From Photobacterium rosenbergii (GTDB lineage Bacteria > Pseudomonadota > Gammaproteobacteria > Enterobacterales > Vibrionaceae), in the NCBI RefSeq assembly GCF_003026455.1, contig NZ_PYMB01000022.1, positions 1 to 64,000 on the forward strand: DNA of 64,000 nt, in the 5' to 3' direction. Of the stretch, positions 42,793 to 51,961 are shown in pieces (the first letter of the stretch is position 1; every line of letters begins with the position of its first letter). The notes under the pieces are model-generated. The model had not been told where the DNA came from and searched no databases. It saw only the letters and a program-made list of their open reading frames with translations. The position numbers and the translations under genes were made by a program.

Positions 42793-44052
42793 CTAGCTAC
42801 AGGTGCTATCGCTTTTGAGCAATAGACAAAATTGCTGAAGCACCTCAAGCGACGACAATAAATCTGCTTGAGTGATCGCTTCATCAGGGTGATGGCTGAC
42901 GCCATTCTTACAGCGCATAAACAACATGGCAATATCGGTGAGGTGAGTAACCGCCAAACCGTCATGCCCCGCGCCGCTGAATAAGTGCATAGGCTCAATA
43001 CCTACCGCCGATGTCGCCTGTGCCAACAGCGACGACAAACTCTCCGAGCATGTCACTGCAGACTGTTCATAACTCAGCTTGTGCACATAACACAGGTTGT
43101 ATGCCGCCATGAGTTCTTCAATCTCTGCTAATAGTTCCGAGCGCGCTGCTAGACGTGAGCTGTCGTTCGGCGAACGTAGCTCAATGGTGATATCTGTCTG
43201 TTGCGGGATCACATTGACGCCATTCGGGAAGTTTTCGATTTTCCCTACCACGCCCACCAAATCCTCTTGGCTCTTACACAACTGGTCGAAGTTATGGATA
43301 ACCTGCGCCGCACCAACCAAGGCATCTTGGCGCATGTTCATCGGTACCGTACCGGCATGTCCTGCCTTGCCCTTTATCGACAAGGTATGGCGCTCGATAC
43401 CTGTAATAGCACTAACAATACCGACTGGTAGCCCGGCCTGCTCAAGCTGCGGCCCTTGCTCGATATGAAGCTCGACAAACCCCAACACCTCATCAGATTG
43501 ATAGGCATCGTTTTCGATAAGCTCAGGACGGCAACCAAACTGTGCTAGCGCCTCGCGCATAGTCATTCCCTGTGCATCAGTGGCCTCTAGCATCAGTGGA
43601 TCAAATGTGCCCGAAATAGCCTTTGAACCAAGCAAGGTTGACTGGAAGCGCGTGCCTTCCTCGTCGCTAAACGCAATCACATCAATGTGGAAAGGAAACT
43701 CGGTATTGTTGCTGTTGAACTGATGGACTAGAGCCAAAGGCGCAATAACACCGAGAATGCCATCGTACTTACCGCCATTGGGTACTGTATCTTGGTGCGA
43801 TCCGAAGATCAGCGTTTTGGCATTAGGCGCTTTACTTTGATAACGCCCAATCAAGTTGGCGGCATTATCCAATCTGACTTGCATACCAGCAGCCAGCATC
43901 CATTGGCGTAATTTGCCATTCGCTTGGCGGTGCTCCTTCGAAGCACACAACCGAGTCACCCCCTCAATATCTGGGTTCGATGTTTGCGAACAACCTGCTA
44001 TTTCTTCCAACCATTCCCAAGTCAGGCTGGCGCATTCCTTTAGTCCAGTCAT
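42793..44052 (-). CDS. M20-family amidase (allantoate amidohydrolase / N-carbamoyl-amino acid hydrolase type)
   Basis: A 419-residue zinc amidohydrolase of the M20 Zn-exopeptidase group, AllC/HyuC/beta-ureidopropionase branch. Metal-binding landmarks are GSHQDTVPNGGKYDGILGV (His, Asp), FSDEEGTRF (Glu pair), and the His in SGAGHDGLAV; FVELHIEQGPQLE is the dimerisation-region motif of this branch. It hydrolyses N-carbamoyl or related amides. No allantoin genes are nearby, so an N-carbamoyl amino acid is as likely. It is the first gene of the unit, under two palindromes bound presumably by the divergent GntR. Confidence 0.87.
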   Translation of the reverse strand: MTGLKECASLTWEWLEEIAGCSQTSNPDIEGVTRLCASKEHRQANGKLRQWMLAAGMQVRLDNAANLIGRYQSKAPNAKTLIFGSHQDTVPNGGKYDGILGVIAPLALVHQFNSNNTEFPFHIDVIAFSDEEGTRFQSTLLGSKAISGTFDPLMLEATDAQGMTMREALAQFGCRPELIENDAYQSDEVLGFVELHIEQGPQLEQAGLPVGIVSAITGIERHTLSIKGKAGHAGTVPMNMRQDALVGAAQVIHNFDQLCKSQEDLVGVVGKIENFPNGVNVIPQQTDITIELRSPNDSSRLAARSELLAEIEELMAAYNLCYVHKLSYEQSAVTCSESLSSLLAQATSAVGIEPMHLFSGAGHDGLAVTHLTDIAMLFMRCKNGVSHHPDEAITQADLLSSLEVLQQFCLLLKSDSTCS

Positions 44053-44090
44053 GTATCAATCGGTCTTTTTTTGCTCATGATTGGCTGTAA

Positions 44091-44134
44091 TTTATCATGA
44101 TAAATACCAAAATAAAGCTATTTATCATGATAAA
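44091..44134. promoter_or_regulatory. Twin 14-bp palindromes, GntR operators
   Basis: TTTATCATGATAAA occurs twice, perfectly, at 44091-44104 and 44121-44134. The start-to-start distance is exactly 30 bp, nearly three helical turns, placing both on one face of DNA. They lie between the M20 gene and the FadR-like regulator and are the obvious sites for it. Confidence 0.8.
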
Positions 44135-44284
44135 TGATGAACTTTTGCCAATAATAATCCTTTATAGGCATACTTTTAATCGTCTTTCCGGTGAGAAAAA
44201 ATGATGACAAGAGATAAATTATTGGTAAGAATCAACCGCTAACAGCAAGTCCATTCAGTAGCAACAAAGCACTTCGAGGTAATT

Positions 44285-45028
44285 GTGGCAGGCAGTACGA
44301 AAGGCAGACGAACCCAACAACTTGCTGAGTCAATCAAATCATGGATTGTCGAACAGAATTTACAGCCTGGTGATCGACTTCCCAACGAGCTACAGGTCAT
44401 GGAGCTTTTTGATGCGTCGAAAAGCACCGTCCGTGAGAGTATGCGTATTTTGGAAGCACAAGGGATCTTGGCGACCAAAACTGGCCCCAAAGGCGGTGCG
44501 TTTGTTGCTGAAATGGGAGAAAGCAAAGCACAGTCACTACTAAGTAATTATCTGTTCTTCAAAGATCTTTCTATTTCCGATCTTTACCAAGTCCGACAAT
44601 CGCTTGAGCCAGATGTCGCAGCCATGTTGGCAGGTAAACTGTCAGAACCACAACTGCAACAGCTTGAGTCGCAAATAGAAAAGTACAGCACCCCGCCAAC
44701 CGATATCTTCCAGGAGCGGGAGCACCATATTGCTGCCATTGAGTTCCACAGCTTGCTCGCCAGTTATTCAAGCAACGAGCTATTGAAATTCATTGTTCGC
44801 TTCACAGCACAAATGCTCACCGATCTCACTATCTACAAAAAGCTCTATGAGCCTGAAAATCATGAGTTGTGGCAAACAGGCATACAAAGCCAACAGCAAC
44901 TGGTTGAAGCCCTTCGAGCAGGAGACGCACCGCTGGCGAAAAGCATCATGCAACAACACATGCAAACCGCCCACCAGCTGATGAAAGAGCAAGAAGTCGA
45001 AGTGGCACAGAAGTTTTTGCAAGAATAA
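44285..45028 (+). CDS. GntR-family (FadR/FCD) regulator of the M20-YfcC-DUF1028 unit
   Basis: A 247-residue regulator with an N-terminal GntR winged helix (LQPGDRLPNELQVMELFDASKSTVRESMRILEAQGIL) and a C-terminal FCD helical ligand-binding domain (from about residue 95) with metal-binding His at EFHSLLAS. It begins with GTG preceded by GAGG at five bases. It is divergent from the M20 unit across two perfect palindromes, the standard arrangement for a local repressor. The effector is probably the transported substrate or a product. The stop abuts that of the LysR gene on the other strand. Confidence 0.87.
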   Translation: MAGSTKGRRTQQLAESIKSWIVEQNLQPGDRLPNELQVMELFDASKSTVRESMRILEAQGILATKTGPKGGAFVAEMGESKAQSLLSNYLFFKDLSISDLYQVRQSLEPDVAAMLAGKLSEPQLQQLESQIEKYSTPPTDIFQEREHHIAAIEFHSLLASYSSNELLKFIVRFTAQMLTDLTIYKKLYEPENHELWQTGIQSQQQLVEALRAGDAPLAKSIMQQHMQTAHQLMKEQEVEVAQKFLQE

Positions 45029-45928
45029 TCAGCTAGCCAACTTCTCGACCAAATAATCGATAAAAACCCGCACCCGCTTGGCCTTCTGTGTGTTTTGGTG
45101 GAAATACACATAAAGGCCAGAATAGGGGTACCAATAAGGCTCCAATACGGGCACGAGCTGTTTATCCGCCAGCAAATCAGCAATCATCGGCTCTATCACC
45201 CGGCCTATACCCAAGCCATTGACCGCCGCATCCACCATCACATCGGTATCATTGACGACTAACCCGAGCGGCATATCTACCGTTAAATCCTGCCCTTGAT
45301 TATTCAACCTCAGCGGTGCCAGTTGGTTGGAAGCGATAAAACGGTACTGGATCAGCTTATGCTGTTTCAAATCGTCCGGCGTGCCAGGCATGCCATGCTT
45401 ATCAATATATTCTGGAGAAGCGAACAAGGACTCCCTAGTCGGCGGCGTAAGTTGGCGGGCCACCATGCCCTCTTCAACTCGGTCACCGAAGCGAATACCC
45501 ATATCAAAGCCGTCGCTAATGATATTGACCGCCGCATCATTGATAGATATTTCCAACTGGATATTGGGATAGCGCTGGCAGAACTCGACATAAATCGGCT
45601 TGAGCAGGTACTGATAGGCAAACCGGGGAGTGGTGATCCGTACCTTACCGGATGGGTCCTCACTCAAGTCCTTCACACTCTCGACGGCAAAGTTGAGTTC
45701 CGACATCGCCCCCTGGGTTCGCTCGAACAGAAGCAGGCCCGCTTCGGTCAACTCTATCCTTCGGGTAGTGCGGGTAAACAAAGGTAGCCCCATTTGCTGC
45801 TCGAGGGTCTTCAGCGCCTGACTCACCGATGGCGGGGCAATCTCAAGTTTGCGTGCCGCACTGGAAATACTGCCCTCGTTAACTATGGTGTGGAACATCA
45901 TTAGCTGGTTGTAGGTTGCACCGTTCAC
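45029..45928 (-). CDS. LysR-family regulator
   Basis: A 299-residue LysR regulator with N-terminal winged helix (GSISSAARKLEIAPPSVSQALKTLEQQMGLPLFTRTTRRIELTEAG) and a substrate-binding domain typical of the CrgA/LeuO-like branch (KVRITTPRFAYQYLLKPIYVEF). It is divergent from the flavodoxin-fold oxidoreductase gene at 46073, 145 bp away, and probably controls it, perhaps in response to quinones or electrophiles. The intergenic DNA holds no palindrome clear enough to name an operator. Confidence 0.87.
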   Translation of the reverse strand: MNGATYNQLMMFHTIVNEGSISSAARKLEIAPPSVSQALKTLEQQMGLPLFTRTTRRIELTEAGLLLFERTQGAMSELNFAVESVKDLSEDPSGKVRITTPRFAYQYLLKPIYVEFCQRYPNIQLEISINDAAVNIISDGFDMGIRFGDRVEEGMVARQLTPPTRESLFASPEYIDKHGMPGTPDDLKQHKLIQYRFIASNQLAPLRLNNQGQDLTVDMPLGLVVNDTDVMVDAAVNGLGIGRVIEPMIADLLADKQLVPVLEPYWYPYSGLYVYFHQNTQKAKRVRVFIDYLVEKLAS

Positions 45929-46072
45929 ACTCGCCTCACTGAAATGACAACTGAATAAGCATTATAAGCTTTAGCCTAATAATAAATTAAGAAAACGTCA
46001 TCTAAAAATTACCAATAAGGCTAGATACACTTATCCCATCAAATCGAGAGCGATACGAACGGGAGCAAAACA

Positions 46073-47047
46073 ATGAGCAACGTACTGGTAATTTCTGGTC
46101 ACCCAAACCTAAACGAATCTTACACCAACACAGTGATCTTGGAGTCACTGCAACAAGGCTTGGACAGCGTTGAAGTACGCCGCTTAGACAGCCTATACCC
46201 AGACTACCAAATCGACGTGGCAGCAGAGCAGCAAGCACTACTGAAGGCTGATGTCGTTGTACTGCAGTTCCCGTTCTACTGGTACTCAATGCCGGCACTG
46301 CTGAAGAAATATCTCGACGATGTTTTCTCATACAACTTTGCTTATGGCTCAAAAGGCGATAAGTTGAAGGGCAAAGACTTCATTCTTTCTTTCACCATCG
46401 GTGGGCCGGAAGAGTCTTACGATCCGCTGGGTTACAACCACTTCACGGTTGAGCTATTCATGTACCCACTGCAGCAGACTGCCTACCTTGCTGGCATGGT
46501 GTACCACAAACCGGTTTACAGCCACCGCATGGTCTACATTCCTGGTGTATACAACACCCAGGAAGATGTAGAAAGTCGTGCCCGTGACCATGCAGCTGCA
46601 CTGATGACGCAAATCACAACAATTACTGGCTCAGCCGACAACCAGATCCAGAAGTTCGTCGCCAACTGGTTCGCAGAGTTCGACAAACTGCCGGAAGAGA
46701 ATGCTTTCTTCACCGAGTTTCTGGCCGATGATGTGAACATTACCATGCCGGAAGGTACCTTTATCGGCCACGAAGGCTTCCGTGACTGGTATGCCATCGC
46801 CCGAGCAACCTTCAAACCGGGCTGTGACCACCAAGTGGAACAGGTTGAAGTCAAACCGCAAGGTGACACGCAAGCTAACTTGTACCAGGTTGAACTTCGT
46901 ATCCGCCTACAAGCCGAGAGCTTTGAGGATTCAGCACTCAAGGGTGAGAGTGTAAACCTGTTGGTCAACGAAACCTGGTCGGTAAGTCTTGATGAAGGAA
47001 AAGTCACTATCCATGACTACCTTGTCGAGCCAGTGAACAACGACTGA
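46073..47047 (+). CDS. NAD(P)H quinone reductase (flavodoxin-2) fused to a SnoaL-like domain
   Basis: A 324-residue two-domain protein. Residues 1-185 are a flavodoxin_2 domain of the MdaB/KefF/NQO1 type (VISGHPNLNESYTN binds FMN/FAD phosphate; QFPFYWYSMPALLKKYLDDVF and FTIGGPEESY are family landmarks). Residues 195-324 look like a SnoaL/NTF2-like domain (FVANWFAEFDKLPEENAFFTEFLADDVNITMPEGTFIGHEGFRDWY). The fusion joins two-electron quinone reduction with a small-molecule binding pocket, so it may act on a specific hydrophobic substrate. LysR regulator is divergent. A terminator follows. Catalytic role of the second domain is unknown. Confidence 0.8.
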   Translation: MSNVLVISGHPNLNESYTNTVILESLQQGLDSVEVRRLDSLYPDYQIDVAAEQQALLKADVVVLQFPFYWYSMPALLKKYLDDVFSYNFAYGSKGDKLKGKDFILSFTIGGPEESYDPLGYNHFTVELFMYPLQQTAYLAGMVYHKPVYSHRMVYIPGVYNTQEDVESRARDHAAALMTQITTITGSADNQIQKFVANWFAEFDKLPEENAFFTEFLADDVNITMPEGTFIGHEGFRDWYAIARATFKPGCDHQVEQVEVKPQGDTQANLYQVELRIRLQAESFEDSALKGESVNLLVNETWSVSLDEGKVTIHDYLVEPVNND

Positions 47048-47068
47048 AAATAAACAGTTCCTGAAAAT

Positions 47069-47108
47069 AAACAGCGCCGCTTTCTTATCGAAGGCGGCGC
47101 TGTTTTTA
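47069..47108. terminator. Terminator after the quinone reductase gene
   Basis: Perfect 12-bp stem (47069-47080 with 47094-47105), rich in GC, followed by TTTTTATT on the plus strand; the A-rich 5' side also gives Ts on the minus strand, so it may serve the convergent gntR gene. Confidence 0.85.
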
Positions 47109-47127
47109 TTATGCTTGTCAGCAACAG

Positions 47128-47835
47128 TTACTGCATGAACTGCTTCATACGCTCTTTGAGCGCATTTTGGACATGGGAGCGAGCGAGCTTTTCTGCCTCG
47201 GAGGCATCACGATTTTTAATTGCATCAACCATCGCCTGATGCTCTTCAAGGGCGGTTTGCCAACGGGTTGGGTCGCTCAAGGTTGTTTTGCCAAGCAAGG
47301 CCATCGCATCACGCAGGCCATCGAGCGAACGGAGCAAATACGGGTTATGGGCCGCTTGGTAAATGGTACGGTGGAACCGGCGGTTCATCAGGGCATGGCG
47401 GGCATAATCATCCGCCGCCGACTGCCGGTCTTCATCCAGCAACTGCTGCATTAGCATCACTTCCATGTCCGACGCCCGCGTCGCGGCTAGCCCTGCAGCA
47501 GCCCCTTCCAGGATTTCGCGCATGGTGTAGAGCTCCATTACCTGCTGGATATCCAACTGCGCTACGGCCACCCCCTTATTTGCACTGATAGTCAGCAGGC
47601 CATCATTAGCAAGGCGGTGCAGCGCTTCGCGGATAGGGGTACGGCTTACATTCAGTGCCGTTGATAATTCGACTTCTCTCAAGCGCTGACCCGGCTTGAA
47701 CACCCCTCGCTGCAGGGCCATTCGCAGCATGTGATAAGCAAACTCCGACCGCGAAGTACCCTCAATAGCACTTTGTTCCTCTGCTTCAAGCTCGAAGCTA
47801 AAATCCTCAGCAGATAAGGCCGCTATCGTATTCAT
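47128..47835 (-). CDS. GntR-family (FCD) regulator, candidate repressor of the tricarballylate-type operon
   Basis: A 235-residue GntR regulator. The winged helix spans about residues 30-100 (FKPGQRLREVELSTALNVSRTPIREALHRLANDGLL) and a C-terminal FCD domain follows, with the metal-site pattern DYARHALMNRRFHRTIYQAAHN. It lies 43 bp after tauE on the same strand; that pair is divergent from tctC-tctAB-tcuAB across a perfect 30-bp palindrome centred on TTGTATACAA-like sequence, a known type of GntR/FCD operator. This makes it the best candidate regulator, with tricarballylate or a related tricarboxylate as effector. Confidence 0.85.
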   Translation of the reverse strand: MNTIAALSAEDFSFELEAEEQSAIEGTSRSEFAYHMLRMALQRGVFKPGQRLREVELSTALNVSRTPIREALHRLANDGLLTISANKGVAVAQLDIQQVMELYTMREILEGAAAGLAATRASDMEVMLMQQLLDEDRQSAADDYARHALMNRRFHRTIYQAAHNPYLLRSLDGLRDAMALLGKTTLSDPTRWQTALEEHQAMVDAIKNRDASEAEKLARSHVQNALKERMKQFMQ

Positions 47836-47878
47836 CTATCTTCCTTTTCAAATCAGCGAGTCGCTCGACGCCCGGCTA

Positions 47879-48640
47879 TTACAGTTGCCCGAACGCAGAC
47901 CACAGCATCCTCAACGCCAGCAAGGTCAGCATAATTCGCAACGCTAGCTGGAACCTTTCGTTTGAAACCCGCTCAAGTAATGCCTTGCCTGCCATTGTGC
48001 CAAAAAAACCACTACAAATCATAAGCAAAATAACGCCTAGCCATTCGGCAAACGCAAAGCCCAGCACACCGAAGACTACCGCCTTGATCAAATGCTGCGC
48101 GGTCATTAGCGCAGCCATAGTGCCAACCAATTTTTGCTTGTCATTAATAACATGACGCATAGAGGCCATGACAAACGGTCCCGTTGCCCCAACGAACATA
48201 GTCAAGAATGAAGTCAGCGAACCGAGCAAGGTCAGGCTCTTTTTGCCATTGAGCGCAGAGGCAATGGGTACCCAGCAACTGAAAAGGATAAATCCGCCCA
48301 AGATCAACTGGATATAGGCCGGCTCCAAAGACACGGCGATATTGCCGCCAATCATGGCCCCAATGGTTGTTCCGACCACAAACCACAACACGAAATGGCG
48401 GACAACATGCCGGCGCATCAGCAATAAACGGCCGCCATTGCTGCCGAGCTGTACCATTGCATGAACAGGAATGATCGCCGCTGCCGGCATAAAGCTCGCC
48501 ATAACCGCAATCAAGGCCGCACCACCGCCAACCCCCATGATTGCCGTTATCGCCGATGTTACAAAACTCAATGAAATCAGAATGGCAAATTGCAATTCTG
48601 TTAACACTGAAGGTTTGAACCACTCGTAAAACTGCTCCAT
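47879..48640 (-). CDS. TauE/SafE-family membrane transporter
   Basis: A 253-residue inner-membrane protein with about eight helices in two repeats of the TauE/SafE type (SAITAIMGVGGGAALIAVMASFMPAAAIIPVHAMVQLGSNGGRLLLM in the first half; FVGATGPFVMASMR in the second). It is divergent from a tripartite tricarboxylate transporter and co-directional with the GntR regulator 43 bp downstream. It may export an end product or excess substrate of that pathway. Not closely similar to the member at 39000-39722. Confidence 0.83.
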   Translation of the reverse strand: MEQFYEWFKPSVLTELQFAILISLSFVTSAITAIMGVGGGAALIAVMASFMPAAAIIPVHAMVQLGSNGGRLLLMRRHVVRHFVLWFVVGTTIGAMIGGNIAVSLEPAYIQLILGGFILFSCWVPIASALNGKKSLTLLGSLTSFLTMFVGATGPFVMASMRHVINDKQKLVGTMAALMTAQHLIKAVVFGVLGFAFAEWLGVILLMICSGFFGTMAGKALLERVSNERFQLALRIMLTLLALRMLWSAFGQL

Positions 48641-48819
48641 CAGTCTCCCCTTGCTCCCTTCTATTCACAATAACAATTAAAGCATTGTTTTAAATAAACT
48701 TAAATGTACTAACACATCATTTCCAACACCTGATGACACCACAGATACCAAATAAAAAAGTCGATTCAGCTCATACTTTGGCGCTCACTTATTGACCGAT
48801 GTTGATATATTGTTAATTA

Positions 48820-48849
48820 TTGTATTGCATTGTATACAATGCAATACAA
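48820..48849. promoter_or_regulatory. Perfect 30-bp palindrome, operator of the tct-tcu operon
   Basis: Fifteen bases (48820-48834, TTGTATTGCATTGTA) are followed directly by their exact reverse complement (48835-48849). The centre, ATTGTATACAAT, is the pattern recognised by many GntR/FCD proteins, and the outer arms repeat TTGTAT, so two nested sites may exist. It lies about 50 bp before tctC and 180 bp before tauE. Confidence 0.85.
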
Positions 48850-48898
48850 AATAAAAACAACAACACCTCCTACCCGAACGGATATACAGGAAGCGAAC

Positions 48899-49984
48899 AT
48901 GAACAAATTCAAACGGCTTATTTCCGGTGTGTTTATTGCCGCCATCTCCACCATCAGTATCTCTGCCCCTGCGGTGGCTGAGACAGACTTTAGCGGCAAG
49001 CGCATCGAGTGGGTGATCCCATTTAAAGAAGGTGGCGGTACTGACCGCTGGGCACGCTTTATCGCTCCTTACCTCACAGATGCCCTACCAGGTCAGCCAG
49101 CTATTGTTATTAAGAACATGCCGGGAGGAAGCTCGATAAAAGGTGCCAACTTCTTCCAGAAACGGGCCCGTAAAGACGGATTGATGTTACTGGGTACCTC
49201 TGGGACAACCCAGCTGCCATGGCTTTTGGATGATAAGCGTGTTCGTTATGACTACCTTGACTGGGAAGCCGTTTTTGCCTCGCCATCTGGTGGGGTGGTA
49301 TACGTAAACCCAGAATTGAATATTGATACTGCTGAAAAGTTAGTAAATACCCAGTCGGCACTTACCTACGGTAGTCAGGGCCCAACCTCTCTCGATCTTA
49401 TTCCCCTTCTGGCTTTTGAACTACTCGGGATGGACGTCAAACCAGTATTTGGTATGACTGGGAAAGGTGCAGCGCGGTTGGCATTCGAACGTGGCGAAGT
49501 GAACCTGGATTACCAGACATCGTCGGCTTATTTGTCGAAAGTGACTCCTCTCGTCGAAGAAGGCAAAGCTGTTCCCTTGATGAGTTGGGGGGCGCTTGAC
49601 TCACAAGGCAACCTTATTCGCGACCCGTCGTTCCCAGACCTACCGCACTTTGCCGAAGTTTATGAATCTATCCATGGTAAGGCACCGTCTGGCCCTGCCT
49701 TTGAAGCCTGGAAAGCCTTTTTCATCCCCGGCTTCCCTGCCCAAAAACTGGTCTTGCTGCCTAAAAATGCCGATCCCGAGGTGATTTCTACCTATAAAGC
49801 TGCCTTTGAGAAAATCGCCAATAACCCTGAGTTCATCCAAGCATCAAAGCTGGCTTTAGGGGCTTATAGCCCTGCGACAGGTGACAATATAGGCACGCTC
49901 TACAAACAAGCGACAGCAATCAGCAAGGACGATCAGGCCTGGGTCCAAGCTTGGTTAAAAGAACGATTCAACGCCCGATTCTAG
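48899..49984 (+). CDS. Tripartite tricarboxylate transporter binding protein (TctC family)
   Basis: A 361-residue periplasmic receptor. Signal peptide to about residue 29 (APAVAET). The TctC/Bug pattern IEWVIPFKEGGGTDRWARFIAPYL and the segment PAIVIKNMPGGSSIKGANFF near residue 70 are clear. Start 48899 is chosen because AGGAAG is five bases upstream; a longer in-frame form would translate the palindrome. It delivers a tricarboxylate to the TctA-TctB membrane subunits encoded next. With tcuAB downstream, tricarballylate or a similar acid is the likely ligand. Confidence 0.85.
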   Translation: MNKFKRLISGVFIAAISTISISAPAVAETDFSGKRIEWVIPFKEGGGTDRWARFIAPYLTDALPGQPAIVIKNMPGGSSIKGANFFQKRARKDGLMLLGTSGTTQLPWLLDDKRVRYDYLDWEAVFASPSGGVVYVNPELNIDTAEKLVNTQSALTYGSQGPTSLDLIPLLAFELLGMDVKPVFGMTGKGAARLAFERGEVNLDYQTSSAYLSKVTPLVEEGKAVPLMSWGALDSQGNLIRDPSFPDLPHFAEVYESIHGKAPSGPAFEAWKAFFIPGFPAQKLVLLPKNADPEVISTYKAAFEKIANNPEFIQASKLALGAYSPATGDNIGTLYKQATAISKDDQAWVQAWLKERFNARF

Positions 49985-49993
49985 AGGTGATGT

Positions 49994-51949
49994 ATGTTCG
50001 ATACTCTCTTTTTAGCACTAGCTGAAGTATTCCAGCCCCAAAGCATGCTGTACATGCTGGCTGGGGTACTAATGGGGCTCGCGGTCGGGGTCTTCCCTGG
50101 CCTCGGCGGCATCGTCGGCCTTTCGCTATTGCTACCGTTTCTCTACGGGATGGACACCGTACCTGCATTGGCAATGCTGATCGGGTTGGTTGCGGTGATC
50201 CCAACCTCCGATACCTTCACTTCGGTTTTGATGGGGATCCCTGGCTCCAGTGCCTCACAGGCCACCGTACTCGATGGCTTCCCGATGGCCAAAAAAGGCC
50301 AGGCTGCTCGGGCACTTGGTGCTGCCTTTTCCGCATCGCTATTCGGCGGGGTATTCGGCGCCCTGATCTTAACCGTGTTTGTCTTGGTCGCAAGGCCACT
50401 GATCCTCAGCCTCGGTTCGGCAGAGTTATTCATGCTGGCAATATTGGGACTCAGTATGGTTGGGGTGTTGGCTGGCAACAGTATCAGCAAAGGCCTGATG
50501 GCGTGTGGCCTTGGCCTATTGCTTGGTAGTGTGGGCAGTGCTCCTGCAACTGGTGAAGAGCGCATGACACTTGGCATGTTCTACCTCTACGATGGCTTAC
50601 CCTTAGTGGTAGTGGCACTGGGCATTTTCGCCTTTCCCGAAATCATCTACCTGCTGCGTCAAGGCGGTGCTATCTCCCAGGGCGAGTTGCGCTCTGGCTG
50701 GGTACAGGGGATCCGCGACATGTGGCTCTACCGCTGGTTATGTGTCAGGTGTGCCTCTATCGGTGCCATGATTGGAGCTATTCCGGGTTTGGGTGGCAAC
50801 GTAGTGGATTGGATCGCCTACGGCCACGTCAAACAAAGTGCCAAAGATAATAGCGAGTTTGGTAAGGGCGACGTACGGGGTGTATTGGCTCCCGAGTCTG
50901 CCAATAACGCCAAGGAAGGTGGCGGCCTAATTCCGACACTGCTATTTGGCATCCCCGGTTCCGGCAGTATGGCGGTGTTCCTCGGCGGCATGGTGTTAAT
51001 TGGCATCGAGCCTGGTCCTTCTATGGTCAGTGACAACCTCGGGCTTACCTATACCATCGTCTGGTCTCTGGCCATCGCAAACATTTTCGGAGCCGGACTG
51101 TGTTTGCTGTTCTCGCGCCAAGTCGCCAAGCTCACTACGATTCCCTACGCCCTGATGGCACCGTTCATGCTGGTCGTGATCAGTTTTGCTGCCTTCCAAG
51201 CGACAAGGGATATCAGCGACCTACTGACCTTGTTTGCTGTCGGTATCCTTGGTTTGGCCATGAAGCGGTTCGAATGGCCTCGACCGGCATTCCTGATTGG
51301 CTTTGTCCTGGCAGGAAACATCGAAACTTACCTTTACCAAGCGATGCAGTTTTACGGCGCTGAGATGTTCCTGCGCCCCGGCACTATCATTATTGCCCTG
51401 CTAACGGCAGCGTCGCTTTGGTTTAGTTTCAAAAAACAACCCAAGCCGGAAATTTCACAAGCATCAACCAAGATTTCAACCGAGCAAAAGCTATTTACCG
51501 CAGTGATACTGATTTTCTTTATCTGGGCTGGCTACGAAGCGCTTCAGTTGAGCTTACTCGGTGGTGTGTTTGGCGGAATCGTGAGCCTCGCCATGATCAT
51601 TGCCATGGCCTGGCACCTATGGCGGCTTGGGCGTACCCAAACCGCGGCTGTCGAGCTGCAAGATCTGGAAAATGACAACCAATACCAACGCTCGTTTTAC
51701 TACTACCTGTGGTGGTTTGGTGGTTTCGCCGGAACTGTAATCTTGGCCGGGTTCCTGCCCGCTGTGACCCTTTTCTATATCACTTTCCTTCGCAAAGAAG
51801 CCAACGCCAGCTGGACACGGACTGCCGTGCTGACAGGGCTGACGCTCGGGGTATTAGAAACCATGTCTTACGTCATGGTGCTGGAATACCCGAGCGGCGT
51901 GGTAGGCGAACAATTATTAACACTAGTCCAGCACTCTATGGGCTGGTAA
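49994..51949 (+). CDS. TctA-TctB fusion, tripartite tricarboxylate transporter membrane protein
   Basis: A 651-residue membrane protein. Residues 1-490 are TctA, with family repeats GVFPGLGGIVGLSLLLPF and IPTSDTFTSVLMGIPGSSASQATVLDGFPMAKKGQ near residue 75, and LIPTLLFGIPGSGSMAVFLGGM near residue 310. Residues 495-651 hold four more helices in the TctB arrangement, separated by a polar linker (QPKPEISQASTKISTEQKLF). In most systems these are separate genes; here they form one chain and no separate tctB exists in the operon. It uses an ion gradient to import the tricarboxylate delivered by TctC. Confidence 0.87.
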   Translation: MFDTLFLALAEVFQPQSMLYMLAGVLMGLAVGVFPGLGGIVGLSLLLPFLYGMDTVPALAMLIGLVAVIPTSDTFTSVLMGIPGSSASQATVLDGFPMAKKGQAARALGAAFSASLFGGVFGALILTVFVLVARPLILSLGSAELFMLAILGLSMVGVLAGNSISKGLMACGLGLLLGSVGSAPATGEERMTLGMFYLYDGLPLVVVALGIFAFPEIIYLLRQGGAISQGELRSGWVQGIRDMWLYRWLCVRCASIGAMIGAIPGLGGNVVDWIAYGHVKQSAKDNSEFGKGDVRGVLAPESANNAKEGGGLIPTLLFGIPGSGSMAVFLGGMVLIGIEPGPSMVSDNLGLTYTIVWSLAIANIFGAGLCLLFSRQVAKLTTIPYALMAPFMLVVISFAAFQATRDISDLLTLFAVGILGLAMKRFEWPRPAFLIGFVLAGNIETYLYQAMQFYGAEMFLRPGTIIIALLTAASLWFSFKKQPKPEISQASTKISTEQKLFTAVILIFFIWAGYEALQLSLLGGVFGGIVSLAMIIAMAWHLWRLGRTQTAAVELQDLENDNQYQRSFYYYLWWFGGFAGTVILAGFLPAVTLFYITFLRKEANASWTRTAVLTGLTLGVLETMSYVMVLEYPSGVVGEQLLTLVQHSMGW

Positions 51950-51961
51950 CGGAGCAAATCA

